Shown here in pieces: positions 27,176 to 39,674 of a DNA stretch of 48,406 bases; the stretch's first letter is position 1; every line of letters starts with the position of its first letter. The translations under genes and the position numbers were made by a program. Under the pieces are notes generated by a model. The model did not search any database. It saw only the letters and a list, made by a program, of their open reading frames with translations, and had not been told where the DNA came from. Source of the DNA: Evernia prunastri (lineage: Eukaryota > Ascomycota > Lecanoromycetes > Lecanorales > Parmeliaceae); assembly GCA_003184365.1 (NCBI GenBank), contig NKYR01000045.1, positions 1 to 48,406 of the forward strand, read 5' to 3'.

Positions 27176-27607
27176 GCGGGACTCTGAAGTTCATGGCGAT
27201 CGTCTGGATGTGATGGAACTCTGCGGGAGCAGTGCGTGTCAGGTTTCTGGCGAGTGAGAGATGAACTGAAGCTTTGTCTCTGGCTCTGTGCTCACTGTCG
27301 GTTCTTTCCGCGTAGGCGCCGAGGGCGTGTTGGCTCTTGGCTGTCACTGGTCAGGACAAGTCTATTTTTAGATGTAGTTATACCCGAGCAGGGAGGCGAT
27401 TTGCCGAGCGCCAAGCAAGGGGTTTCCTCGGTCACGGGCCACAAAAATATACAGAAATAGTAAACAGTTGCCCTCTGCCTGGAATACGAGAGCGGACAAC
27501 GACCTTCGTAGCCTGTCACCATCCATTCTCAACCCCCTTCTTACTGCCGAACATCTTCACAAAATTAATCTTCCAGAGTAGCAGCGGGTTGCTTCTCAAT
27601 CACGACA
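27176..27607. other. Region upstream of the LYAR-type gene
   Basis: No gene recognised. Contains the presumable promoter and 5' leader of the gene starting at 27608. Confidence 0.4.
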
Positions 27608-29103
27608 ATGGTTTCCTTCTCCTGCGAGGTGCCCATCCCCCCTCATTGGGAATCCCTGCACATGCTGATCTTTGTGACTTGCTGCAGGCTTGCGGAGACG
27701 TCCTCACCAAGAAGAAGCTTGATGCTCATCACCGCCAATGTCAGGGTTCATCCTTTACCTGCCTGGATTGCATGACGCATTTTCGCGGAACAGATTTTAG
27801 ATCTCATACTGTACGTATGTTCCGTCGCACAACCTATAATAGATGCGTTTCTCACGAGCTCCAAGTCGGAAATTAATTAGCTGACTCTACCTTCGTTTAA
27901 CAGTCCTGCGTATCTGAAGACCAAAAGTATCAGGGAGCATTGTACAAAGAGAAACCGGCGAAACAAGCCAAGAAGTCCGTCAAGATCTCAGAGCCCACTT
28001 CGCATCCCCCGCGAAAAGCATACATAGAAGACGCTCCAGACGAGGACGCAGGCAACGCTGTCTCCGTCGTCATCGCCCCTCCTGCTGCCCCGAGCCCACC
28101 CTCCGCAGTTCCTCCAACACAAAATCAACCTATCAACGTTTTCGACTTTCTCGTCCCTGGTGACACTCCTAATGCCTCGAAGGTTTCTATTGAAACTACA
28201 AAGGAGTCTATAAAGATGGTCGAGCAATCGCCATCAATCTCTGGGAATGGGCATCGGCATGCAGGTTTGGGGATCTACGACGAATCGTACGAAAAACATG
28301 GCTTCACCTATGGTACTGACCCAGTACCCGTTGCGAAAGAAAGGCGTAAGGCCGAATTTACTACTCCGGCACCAAAGTCTATACACATGCAGAACCCGAG
28401 CATGGACTCGCTGTACAATTTGGAGGACTCGGAGAGAAAGTCAACGGACAAGAAGCGCAAACGTGCTCAAGTTGAAGAGCTCGAAAGTACTGGAGCGCAA
28501 CGTCCCAGCCATGGCGCAGACCAAATCATGACCGATGCGCCACCAGCAATACTACACTCTGGCCTCACCGGCGGTCTCGGGCGCCTGCTCACAAAATCCA
28601 AATTTCCACCTAGGTCTGAGCTCTCGAATGTTGATCGCGACCCACCCAGCCCAGTCAAGCGGACCATGAAGCCACCCGTGAAAGAGAAAGATCGGGGCCG
28701 TAAGTCTGGATCAGTTCTGGTGAAGGTTCGCAAAAGGCGTACTTCCGACGAGTCTCGACCACGCAAGCAACACCGCTCACACCACGAGTCAGATCGACAT
28801 AGCCAGCACAGTCATCACGATCGCCCCAAGCGCAAAGCCATCGAATACCACACGCAAAGCCAAGCGGATGACTCACAGCAACAGCTCATAGTCTTCAAGA
28901 CCAGAGCAGAACTGTTCACCTCGTTCGTGACAAAGGGCCCTGACAGCGAACAGGGATACAGCTTGCACAAGGCGCTGAAGCGATATCATCGCGAGAGAGG
29001 AGAGGAGGGTTTAGGTATGGCCAAGGCGGACGAGGAGAAGGAGCTGTTCAAAGCGTTGAGGCTGAGGAGGAACGACAGAGGAGAGGTTGTAGTCTTCTTC
29101 TGA
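27608..29103 (+). CDS. LYAR-type C2HC zinc-finger nucleolar protein (447 aa)
   Basis: Exons: 27608-27628 (21 nt), 27688-27810, 27904-29103, with GT-AG introns of 59 and 93 bp. The tiny first exon encodes MVSFSCE, and splicing creates the paired zinc fingers: C6-x2-C9-x11-H21-x3-C25 and C32-x2-C35-x11-H47-x2-C50, followed by SEDQKYQGALY, the signature of the LYAR family. The middle is disordered with basic clusters (KKRKRAQ, VRKRRTS, KQHRSHHESDRHSQHSHH). The last ~80 residues are helical and charged and end in a conserved-looking RLRRNDRGEVVVFF. LYAR homologues are nucleolar and act in ribosome biogenesis; that role is inferred. A second-best start is absent because the finger needs exon 1. 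Confidence 0.88.
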
Positions 29104-29962
29104 ATGATTTGACGGGTGAGCGGACTATTTGATGACAGGGCTATGTAATCACGGCATAGCTGGCGGCATGATACCCAAAGCGCGGCGTTGATGTGTATAG
29201 GAGCCATTTCTTTCACATGTATATGCTTTCTTCTCATGCTTCCTTCACGCTGATGAAATATTCATGACTATGATATGATCTATCGGTTTCCAAAGCTTTT
29301 GTGGCCCCATGCAACTTTCTTCGTGTATTCCACCAACTCCACCCGCTCTTGATCGCCGGATTCCAGGAAGCGGACAGTGTACACCCTCAAGCTTTGACTT
29401 TGGCTCCTCCCCTCTTCGAAGGCCGCTGTCATCCACAGAGAATCTTTCCGCCCGTTATGCATCTCCGACCGGGCCCAGAAGAAGGGAAAAGGGGAACCCC
29501 CCCCCCCAAAAAGGTAAAAAGGAAGGAGGAGAAGGACGAGCAAACGATGGGACGAAGGTAGATAGATTGGCTTTGAAGCCGAGCTAGCTAGCTCGTTTTG
29601 ACTGACATTACTATTCATTCGTTTGAAATCCAAGCCGCTATTAGAAAATTATAACCATGACATGACATGACACAGATCCCTTCCTCCCTGCCTGCCTCAA
29701 AACTCCCAAGCAAAACCAAACCCCGGTTCCAAAGAGGTACTAGTACAATTCCAAAATCCCATCACTCGCCTCGCCCTCCCACTCTTTGTTGCCGAACCAT
29801 GCCGATTAAATCCTTTTGATAAACATGAGAACAAATATACTCGAACCCCCTCTCCCCCTTCGTTTTTTTCTCATCCGCTAACCGCCAACACCACCCCCAT
29901 CACCGAACGCCCCAAATCAAAAATATAATCCTCTCAAAGACGAGACCAGAAAACCAACCCAA
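29104..29962. other. Convergent intergenic region
   Basis: Holds the 3' ends of two convergent genes. It contains a C homopolymer of about 11 (29497-29507) and pyrimidine- or purine-rich stretches. No gene seen. Confidence 0.45.
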
Positions 29963-32900
29963 TCACACAATCGGCCCCAGCACCGGCGCGATGACCGTAT
30001 TCAACACAGGCGACAACCCAGCCCCCCCAGTCCCCGTCGTCAGCGCCACCGCCGTCGTCACGACGACGGTGCTGAATCCCGTCGGCGCCAGCGTCACGAC
30101 CGGCGACGACGCGGCCCCGTTCCGCGTCACGGTGACGAAGGTGCTCGGCTGCGCGAGGGCCTGCGTGTTGATGAGCTGCGCCGTCGCGCCGAGGGAGAGG
30201 GCGCCGAGGACGGATTGCGAGTAGGCGATGCTGAGGGTGACGCAGGCGAGGTTGGGGCAGTTGTAGGGGAGGGAGGCGGTCGCGGAGGGGGCGGGGGCGG
30301 GGGGGACGGTTGTGGGTTGGGGGTTGTTGTTGCCGCCGAGGAGGCCGCCGACGGGGTTGAGGACGGGGGGGAGGATGGCGGTGGGGAGGATTGCGGTGGG
30401 GAGGATCTCCGAGGGGAGGATCGCGGTAGGGACAGGTAGGATGTCGGTAGGGATGATATCCGTGGGTAGAACATCTGTCGGAAGGATTGCGGTAGGAAGA
30501 ATTGTAGGGAGGACGGTGGGGAGTACTGGAGGTAGTATATCGGTAGGAAGGACAGTGGGTAGGATATCGCTAGGGAGTATATCCGTGGGGAGAGGTAGAA
30601 TATCCGTTGGCAGTATATCTGTTGGGAGGACATTGGTAGGAAGAATCTCGCTAGGGAGGACGGTAGGTAGAATATCCGTGGGGAGGATATTGGTGGGAAG
30701 GATATCGGTAGGAAGCGGTAGAATGTCGGTAGGTAGGATGTTGGTGGGGAGGATATTGGTAGGAACAATCTCGCTAGGGAGGATACTAGGTAGGATATCC
30801 GTGGGGAGGATATCAGTAGGTAGCGGTAGAATGTCGGTAGGTAGGATATTGCTAGGAAGTACGTCGGTGGGAAGAGGTAAGATATCCGTTGGAAGTATAT
30901 CGGTAGGAAGGACCGAAGGTAGAATATCCGTGGGGAGGATGTTGGTTGGAAGCGGTAGAATGTCGGTAGGTAGGATGTTGCTTGGGAGTATATCGGTTGG
31001 GAGAGGAAGAATATCGGTTGGAAGTATGTCGGTAGGTAGTGCCGTAGGTAGAACATCAGAGGGGAGCACTGGAGGCAGTATATTGCTAGGAAGGACGGTA
31101 GGTAAAATATCGGTAGGAAGCGGTAGAATGTCGGTGGGTAGGATATCGCTAGGTAGTACATCGGTGGGGAGAGGTAGAATATCGGTTGGCAGAATATCCG
31201 TAGGCAGCAGATCTGTAGGTAGAGCTGTAGGAATAGCCAGCGACGGGAGTATATCCGTAGGCAGCAGATCTGTTGGTAGGGCTGTCGGGATAGCCAGCGA
31301 GGGTAGTATATCCGTTGGGAGCAAATCTGTAGGTAATGCTGTAGGAATAGCCAACGAAGGCAGTATATCGGTCGGGAGCAGATCTGTGGGGAGCGCTGTA
31401 GGGAGGGCCAGCGAGGGGAGTATATCCGTCGGGAGCGGGAGCAGATCTGTAGGTAGGGCTGTCGGGATGGCTAGCGAAGGGAGTATATCCGTCGGGAGCA
31501 AATCTGTAGGTAATGCTGTTGGGATAGCTAGCGAAGGAAGTATATCCGTTGGGAGCGGGAGCAGATCTGTGGGGAGGGCTGTTGGGATAGCCAGCGACGG
31601 GAGTACATCGGTAGGCAGCAGATCTGTGGGGAGTGCCGTGGGAATAGCGAGGGAAGGGAGCAGGTCGGTTGGGAGAATGTCTGTTGGCAGGCCCAGTGTA
31701 GGCAGCGCTGTAGGGAGACCAAGCGAAGGTAGTTCCAAAGATGGAAGTCCTAGTGATGGAAGGCCCGTAGGAAGGCCTAGTGAAGGAAGCGCTGTAGGGA
31801 GGTCTAGCGTGGGGAGTCCTAGTGAAGGAAGTCCTAGAGATGGAAGCTCCGAAGGCAGGTCTAGCGTAGGAAGTGCCGTGGGGAGACCGAGCGAAGGTAG
31901 TTCCAGTGAAGGAAGGCCTAGAGATGGAAGTGCCGTAGGTAGGTCTAGTGTGGGAAGTGCCGTAGGGAGACCAAGCGAAGGTAGTTCCAGTGACGGAAGG
32001 CCAATTGAAGGAAGCGCTGTGGGGAGGTTTAACGATGGCAGCAGGTCTGAAGGGAGACCAAGCGAAGGTAGTCCTAGTGAAGGGAGTTCCAATGATGGAA
32101 GCGCTGTGGGGAGGTCTAATGTAGGAAGTGCGGTTGGAAGGTCTAGCGAGGGTAGACCTAGCGACGAAAGACCAATTGAAGGTAGCGCTGTGGGGAGATC
32201 TAACGTAGGAAGGGCGGTTGGGAGGTCTAACGAGGGAAGACCTAATGACGGAAGACCGATTGAAGGAAGCGCCGTGGGAAGGTTTAACGATGGCAGCAGG
32301 TTTGTAGGGAGGCCTAACGAAGGAAGACCTATTGAAGGAAGCCCAAGTGACGGGAGAGCTATTGACGGAAGATCTAATGTAGGCAGCGTGGTAGGGAGAT
32401 CCAGCGAGGGAAGCCCTATTGAAGGAAGCCCAAGTGACGGAAGGGCTATTGACGGAAGATCCAACGTAGGGAGAGCGGTAGGGAGGTCCAGCGAGGGAAG
32501 ACCTAATGACGGAAGCCCAATTGATGGAAGAGCTATTGACGGAAGATCTAACGTAGGCAGCGCCGTAGGGAGGTCTAGCGAAGGCAAGCCTAGCGATGGA
32601 AGCCTAATTGAAGGAAGGTTGATCGTTGGAACATTGAGTGTAGGAAGACCTATCGAGGGAATGGTAAGGGTTGGTAGATCAATCGGGGGAACGCTGAGCG
32701 TGGGCAGGGCAATCGAGGGAAGATTGACCGTTGGTAGATTAACCGAGGGAAGATTGACTGGAGGGATGCTGAGCGTGGGAAGATTGACCGTTGGAAGGTT
32801 AACCGAGGGAAGATTGACTGGAGGGATGCTGAGCGTAGGCAGAGCAATCGAGGGAAGGTTGATCGTTGGTAGGGAGGGAAGATTGACGGGAGGGATGCTG

Positions 32901-34695
32901 AGCGTAGGCAAAGCAACCGAGGGAAGGTTGACCGTTGGTAGGGAAGGTAGATTGACTGGAGGGATGCTGAGCGTCGGCAGAGCAATGGAGGGAAGATTGA
33001 CCGTCGGTAGGGAGGGAAGAGACACCGGAGGGATGCTAAGCGTGGGCAGAGCAACCGAGGGAAGATTGATCGTCGGTAGGGTGGGAAGGTTGACGGGAGG
33101 GATACTGAGCGAGGGCAGGGCAATCGAGGGAAGATTAATCGGAGGGATACTGAGCGTGGGTAGAGCAATGGAGGGAAGATTGACCGGAGGGATGCTAAGC
33201 GGGGGTACGCTGAACGGCGGATTACTCGCAGGGGGAGCCGTAGACGCAGGACTCGAGTGCGAAGAGCTCGGGGGCACAGAAACCGGCGTCAGGGAACTCA
33301 GCGTCACGGAAATCGGCGTCACAGAGCTCGGGGTGATGGAGATCAGAGTGACAGAGATCGGAGTGACAGAGATCGGAGTGAAAGAAATCGGAGTGAAAGA
33401 AACCGGCGTCACAGAGCTCGGCGTCCCCGGCGCATAAGTCGTAGACGAAGCGCTCGTCCTGCTTGTAGCGCCGACGCTCGCTCCAACAGTCAATGTCGCT
33501 CCGACAGCCAAGGACAATGACACACAGAGCGCGTCTTCAAGGGAACGGAGTCAGCCTATGCCATCAACGAGGTCTGATAACGAAAACTTACTAGCGCAAC
33601 CGAAAGGCAGGGAGCTGGTCGGTGCCGAGCCGGCACCGTTGCGTCCCGCGTTGGACTGGGACACGCAGAGAAGATCGGTGCACCCGTAGGGAAGGGAGCT
33701 GGTGCCCGAGGACGCGGTCACGGACTGGGAGGTGGCGGATGTGGCAGTGGTAGATGATGATGTGGAGCTTGTCGTGTTGGCGTAGCGGGAGAATGATACA
33801 CGCGGCGACGAGCTGAGCGACCCGGTGAGAGAAGCCGATGAGGCTGTGGCGGTGGAAGACCTCTGCGGTGTTGTAGCCGTGGACGAGAGGGAGATGACGG
33901 AGGAGTAGGCTGCCACGGCTTTCTGGGCGCGTTTCAACATCTTCAGACCGCCGCAGGACTGGTTCGGATCATCCCTGCAGGGTACGTTGCACACGCTGTC
34001 TGCTCCGCGGGCCGGATCTGCTATGATAGTGTCTCCACACGAGCCTGGCACGCTTGTCAGTGTTGGGACTCCTTCGCAGGGGGGGAACACGGTCACCCAC
34101 AGTCTTCGCCATTTTCCAACGAGAAGTAGTTCGAGCCGATACAGAGCAATCCACATTGTGATATAGTTCCGACGGTATAGCTGAGGGTGATGGGCTCTAT
34201 GTACTCGCCTTCGTAACAGCCCACGTACACGTAAGTCGCTCCTGCGATGGTTATCTCGGTGGGATAGCTGGCAGGTCCGGTGTAACTGGGTGTCGAACTT
34301 AGGGAGCTAGCAGGCCCCGTAAAGCTGTTCGTCGAAGTCGGGATAGGGGTTAGTGCCGGGACAGAAGATATTGTGCCTAAGGTTAGCTCCGTAAAAGTGG
34401 GTGAGACAGAATTGCCAAGTCCTGAACTCGAGCCACTAGCAGTTGGGATAAGAGAATTACCGAGGCTCGAACTCGGGCCAACTGCAGTTGTGATACTACC
34501 TGAAAGCAAGGGCGTGGTGAGAGGTACAACATCGAAGATCAATTTCGACGTAAGGAAGCAAACTTATCACGTTTGTCAGCATGTCCTAGATCCTGAGCTT
34601 CTTAAGGTTGACTTACCACTTTCTTCCTGGGCACTGGCGGTTGAAACGAGTGTGAGTGCCGCTAGGGCCAACGAGAGAAACGAGTGACGTGCCAT
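29963..34695 (-). CDS. Secreted WSC-domain protein with giant Leu/Pro repeat (1521 aa)
   Basis: Exons on the minus strand: 34695-34617, 34562-34101, 34044-33592, 33534-29963, with introns of 54, 56 and 57 bp; frames join to 1521 residues. Residues 1-22 are a signal peptide. A Ser/Thr/Pro linker precedes a WSC domain (about 138-228: YVGCYEGEY, GEDCSCGDTI, CNVPCRDDPNQSCGG), a carbohydrate-binding module. Two short modules LPYGCTDLLCVS (about 297) and LPFGCANALCVS (about 326) follow, and a third, LPYNCPNLACVT, lies near the C-terminus (about 1420). Between is a ~1000-residue low-complexity region in three zones: IPPVNLPS/IALPTLS, then LPSLGLPS/LDLPTALP, then LPTDILPT. The end is hydrophobic after GTGGAG and might be a GPI signal, but weakly. 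Likely a cell-wall or extracellular adhesive protein. Confidence 0.85.
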
Positions 34696-35509
34696 TTTAG
34701 ATAGGCTGTATAAAGAAAGAGAGTGGATGCGGCTGTAGACTACTAGCCAAGGGCAACATGACTCCGTCTATATTTCCCCAACAGTTGGCTGTGATCAAAC
34801 CAAAAGAATGAGTCTTCTCGCGTAGACCAGCGAAACACGTGGCGAGCATAACAGACAGGAAGCGAAATCAAGCGAGAGCAAGCGAGGTCAAGCGAGGTGA
34901 TCAAATCGATTTCTTGCGTGCCATAGGTATCAACAGAAAAACAAACGCGCGGAGCGACCTCGCATCACGTTTTTTCATGGAATGTAAGAGCGTGAGACAA
35001 CTGGTGGTCCCGAGAAGACTTGCCACACAGTCGTATGAAGAACAGTCAACGGTTGACAGCATTGATTGAGATCCCACTGGGTAGAATCTTGAGGCTAATA
35101 AAGTTAGATATGGCGGCATAGAAATTACTCCAGGTGGCCTCATTTGCATACTATCATATCAACCGATTAAGCAGGTTGCTTGTTGTGCGGTCATACTCGA
35201 TCGACAGAGTCCGGAATGCAGCGTAGATACAAGGGAAAAAAAACCGACCCCTTGCTTCAACCAACGGGTGTCGCTTATCTACCGAGAAGCGGTGATTTCC
35301 TAATTGCTCCATCTGAACAAAATACGTTGGAGAGGGTATCTCTTACTTGCGATAATTCGAAAAGATCATATCTGGACGTGAAAACTGTCTGCTAGTCTCG
35401 CCACCTCCCATTAAACACCAACGCTGACATCTCTTTATTGCTGGGAAGAACCAAGCTTGGCTCGAGCGGTGTTTGCGACTATGCAAGATGTTAGCACACT
35501 CTATGCTGA
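34696..35509. other. Intergenic region upstream of WSC gene
   Basis: Includes the WSC-gene promoter. No gene seen; a 76-codon frame at 34839-35069 overlaps the short tandem repeat listed separately and has no domain. Confidence 0.45.
34860..34899. repeat. 10-bp tandem repeat in WSC promoter region
   Basis: Four copies of a 10-bp unit (AAGCGARRKC-like: AAGCGAAATC, AAGCGAGAGC, AAGCGAGGTC, AAGCGAGGTG), 165-205 bp upstream of the WSC gene's start codon. The 10-bp period would place each unit on the same DNA face, as in clustered binding sites, but no factor can be named. Confidence 0.6.
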
Positions 35510-38500
35510 TCATGATATGCTAAGTTTACGCTTTATAAGTTTACCCATTCGGGGATAACAGCCCGACTTGTTCTTGGAGCTAGTCTGACTGGATACTCCA
35601 TCAATATTCTCATCTTCATCGGAATCGCTGCCGCTCTCGCTGCTTGAAGTATCCGATCCGGAATTCTCCAGAGGTTGCGATGAGGCAGAGTTCAGTTTTG
35701 GTTGCATCAAGGGTGTCACCGCTCGAGGTATTTTCTTGAGCTCCGAAAGAGTGGGATATTTGAAATAGGCAGGTCGCATACCGTTAGGAAGGCGTCCGGC
35801 ATGGTCGAGCCCTTGGTTGATGACCCTGCCATCAGCAGAGCCATTCACGGTCGATGAAACGTGTTTGACGTGAGGACTAGAACCCAATTGTCGAGACTCG
35901 AGCTGCAACTGTTTATCCGCCGCTTGATCGACATGCCTGCCATTATCATGCATTGACACAGTGCTGCTAGGCCGAGAGGAAGATGCTTCGCTCGACCGCG
36001 AAGACGCTTTGCTATGTGATTTGTCTTTCGATTGTTTGGCGACCACAGTGACGGCCTTGCTGACCCCCTCCGTCATACCAGATGCCAGCTTACCATTTTT
36101 GATGTCAGTCGGCGTCTTGGACGATGGCGATTGGAGCTCATCTTCCGAGGCTGACTCTGACTCCGATTGTGTCTCTGAAGCTGAGATGGAAGCCGAAGCC
36201 GACTTCAAGGACATTGTTTCAGACAAAACGTGGGCTGGGGATCGAGAAATTGAGTTCTGCAGAGAAGCCGCGTCCGGTTGAGACGGAGAGCGAGGTAGAA
36301 CAGCCGGAGCTGTTGCCCTGATCTTTTCGACTTTGATCGTACGGATGACAGGGTCTATAGGTGGTCCGGGAGGTTTCGCTTCGGCAATCTTCTTTCCTTG
36401 GGATGTCTTGACCGGAAACATAGGCTTACTCGGCCCAGCTTTGGCATTGCCAGTCTGCCACACTGGTTCCTCTGAGGTTCTCGATTCTTCGCCAGAGGAC
36501 AAAACTATCTCCTGCTTTGGTGCCGGCGTTGAAGTAATCGGAGGATCAACCGCACGACCTTTCAGCTTCTTCACCTCTCTTGTCACATTTAGCTTCGTCT
36601 GTTTGACCTTCCCATTCTTGGCAGGAGTTTTTGTGATTTTGCTGACAGATGCTCCCTTGGGTATGGAGCTTCTCATGGGTGTTTTCGAAGGGGCGTTGGA
36701 TGCGGGCTTGGTTGAATTCTTCGGGAGGGCTTTCGCAGAAGACTTTCTGGTTGCAAGCTCGTTGTTCGGGTGAATGTACTCGTTGAGCTTGGCCCGTGGT
36801 GGTACATCGAAAGATACTGAAGATAATGACCGACGCAACCCGCTCGGAGTTTGTCGAAGGGCACTGCGAAGAGGAGCTTCCATATTCCCTGGGGAACGGC
36901 TGCTCAAAGGACTTGACCCCAACGAAATCTGATTGGAAGATGTGGTGGCAGAAGATCCGGGTACAAAGGGGGTCATAGATCGATTTGGACCCCCAGTATT
37001 GGTGGATGCCATAGATGTTGAAGATCTACTTCGTACCTCCGCAGAACCTCTCAGCTTCTGCACTTCTAGGCCTACTGAACCATTTTGACCATGCTTCTTC
37101 AACGCCTTCGCCGGTTCTTGCGGTCTCCCTGCTTGGAGGATTCTTTGCTTCGCATCCTGAGAGTGGACGTCTGCGAGAGGCTTAGCTTCAATGCGGGCAA
37201 GCCGTTCTTCACGAATTTTTTTAGCGAGGTCTTTTCCGTGCGCTTCACTTGCTTGCTCAGCGGCTTTTGCCGCGTCGGCTTGTTTCTTCGCCGCCATCTC
37301 CTTAAGCCTTGCCTTTTCTGATTTCTTTTTCTCCGCATCAATTTGCTTTGTCCCTTCTGCTGCCAGCATGACTTTGTTAGCTTCTTCGGCCAATGCCGTC
37401 TCCTTGATTTGCCGTTCACGAGCCAGCCTCTCGCGGGTATTTTTTTCTTCTGCCAGTCGCGCTGCATTCACCATCATCTCCTCATTACGCTTCGCTTTCG
37501 GAAGTTCCTCCTCTTTTGATTTTGCCTTCTTTGTCTGCGCTGAGTCCCTGGCTCTAGCGTTCTCTTCTTTTGCCCCTCCGTTGTTTGTTAGTCTTTCCCC
37601 GTTGGCTTTGCGCTCGTTGACCGCCTTCTTCTTTGCCGCATCTTCCTTTTCTTGGGCTAATTGCTTTTGTTCTGCTTTTCTCTCTCTGATCTTCTTTATC
37701 CCCTGTTCTTCTTTCGCTTCTTCGGCGGGTTGTTCTGCTTTGTGAGCGGAGCGATCGTCTTCGGGATTGTGAATTAAAGCATTGACATCTTGAGAGAAGC
37801 TGGCCGTTTCGTCGCGTTCCAGCTCCTCGCTTGAGACGCGACTGTCTACTTGTTGAAGGATTGATTCTCTTGTGCCACTGGCGGGGTTAACAGAATCTTG
37901 GGACCCAACAGAGGTAGCATGAGATAATCTTTGGGCACTGGTAGGATCATCTCGTCCGGCGTCCTTGTTCAGCGTTTCCCGCGATGCATTTGTTCTTCCC
38001 GTTTCGCACGGTTCAGATTGTGAGTGTTCAAAAGACTCGATATGAGGGTTGTGATGTTGCTGTAAATCATTCGAGATAATTGTATTTGTAGCCTTTGGAT
38101 CCGATGCTGGCTGTTCAATACTGTCGCACTGTTGTGTGCCGGTTATCTCCTTGGACGCAATACGAGTCCCTTCCGTACGCGATGGCGGAACAGAAGGCAC
38201 GAGAAACTGGCCGTCTTTACGATCTGCTCCCGCATTATTGGAGGCACGAGGCGATCTGAAGCTTGCGGAAGACGCCTTGCTCGACCTGAGGCGCTTCGCA
38301 CTCTGCATTTGCTGCTTCTCATGAAAGCTCTCAGTGTCCGATTCTATAGGATCGAAAATGGGATCCAATTTGCGCGAAGTGTTATTGCCGCTTCGGACCG
38401 TTTGCGCCTGTGCTGGAATTCGTGTCGAGGTTCTGCTATCAGGGTTTTGATTGACGTCGGCCGCAATCTCGCCTGTGTGTCTTGCGCTGAGACCATTTTT

Positions 38501-39674
38501 CTTCGCATACTCGTCGACAATCTGCGAAATAGATATTGGTCGCGACGTCGAGTTGAAAACGAATGGGGCCGCAGAAGAATCTGACGAAACTGAGTTTTTA
38601 GGATGCTGTTGACCTGATGCACCGATTGGGTCTGATGGTGGTAATTCATGGACCGATGATCTTAGCTCAGGTGACTCTGATTTGGTGTGCTCTCGGTCAA
38701 GTTGAATAGCTCCTCCAAATGCTCCGCTGGGCGACGTTGTTTCTCTGCCAGGTGGTGAGTCTGGTATCGCAGACAGATCAATCTCGTTGACAGGGATAGG
38801 CTCCTGTGTATTGATAAGTGAAAGAGACGTTGGGGTACCGTACGGGTTTGGGTCTGTATTGTACGTCAATAGTGCTATATAATGCTGTGACAAGTAAGAC
38901 GTACGTTTCTTGCCAGGCGACTTCTGTGAGTCAAGAACCTGATGGATCGATCCCTGCGTTCCAGAAGTCTGAGATGAGTGATACAGCCCTTCTCGCTCTT
39001 CCTCACGCATTCTCGACTGCTGGTGGCCATCGAATGTCCTTTCGAGCCTTGAATCAGAAGTCCGCTGCCGCTTGTTCGCTGTCCCGAACGGTCTATTGGC
39101 TTCAGCATCCCCATCCCACACTTCGATGCTTGGCATTTCGCGATGTATGTTCCGTAAGTTTTGCGACGAGTAGGGCTGTGAAGGCAGCTCAAGAGGGCGC
39201 TTTTGTGGTCTGGCGGATGAGGTTGGCGCTAGCGAGGCAAAGCGTTGTAGAGTCTCGAGTTGGTCTGGCATGGGCGGATAGCGATGGACCTCCAAGATCG
39301 AATTGCGAATGTTTCCGTCTGTCCCTCTGTCGTCGAAGAGGTCGCCAACGACTCGCTTCTTCAGATCCACGAAATCGCCGTAGGCGGTCTTGAGGTACCG
39401 GATATTCAAAGGCCTAGTTGATGGCGGACCGAAGTCAGCCTCTATGGCGCGGCGAAGAGGAGTGGGCTTATCCAACTACGACTCACCCCATGGAAGGCTT
39501 GAAAATGCTTCCCCATGATTCAAGAATCCTATCACAGACGTCCTGCATAGGAGTGTCCTCAGTGCATGGCTCACACCACTTTAAAGTCTCTTGACGCGTT
39601 TGAGCACTGCTGGAAGGTGAAGGGCCTGGCTGCTCCCAAGGCAGGACACAGATTTGAAGCCGTATGCGACCCAT
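35510..39674 (-). CDS. Dnt1/Net1-like nucleolar protein (1363 aa)
   Basis: Exons on the minus strand: 39674-39487 and 39413-35510, with a 73-bp intron; the join reads FKPSMG-PLNIRYLKTAYGDF. The N-terminal ~110 residues (RLQICVLPWEQ, VCDRILESWGSIF, DFVDLKKRVVGDLFDD) fit the conserved N-terminal domain of fungal Dnt1/Net1-type proteins, which act in the nucleolus on Cdc14-like phosphatase control and cytokinesis checkpoints. The rest is long and disordered, with a Lys/Glu/Ala-rich helical, coiled-coil-prone stretch (about 620-834), several basic Ser/Pro-rich segments and an acidic Ser tail (SSSESGSDSDEDE, about 1334). A 51-bp segment at about 38856-38906 has intron-like ends (GTACGT..ACAG) and is a multiple of three, so it may be spliced out (then 1346 aa). 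Confidence 0.75.

Noticed and set aside
35510..39475. Possible INCENP/Sli15 identity for the long minus-strand protein, because of its basic coiled-coil region
   Set aside because: No IN-box is seen at the C-terminus; the N-terminal exon fits the Dnt1/Net1-type domain instead.
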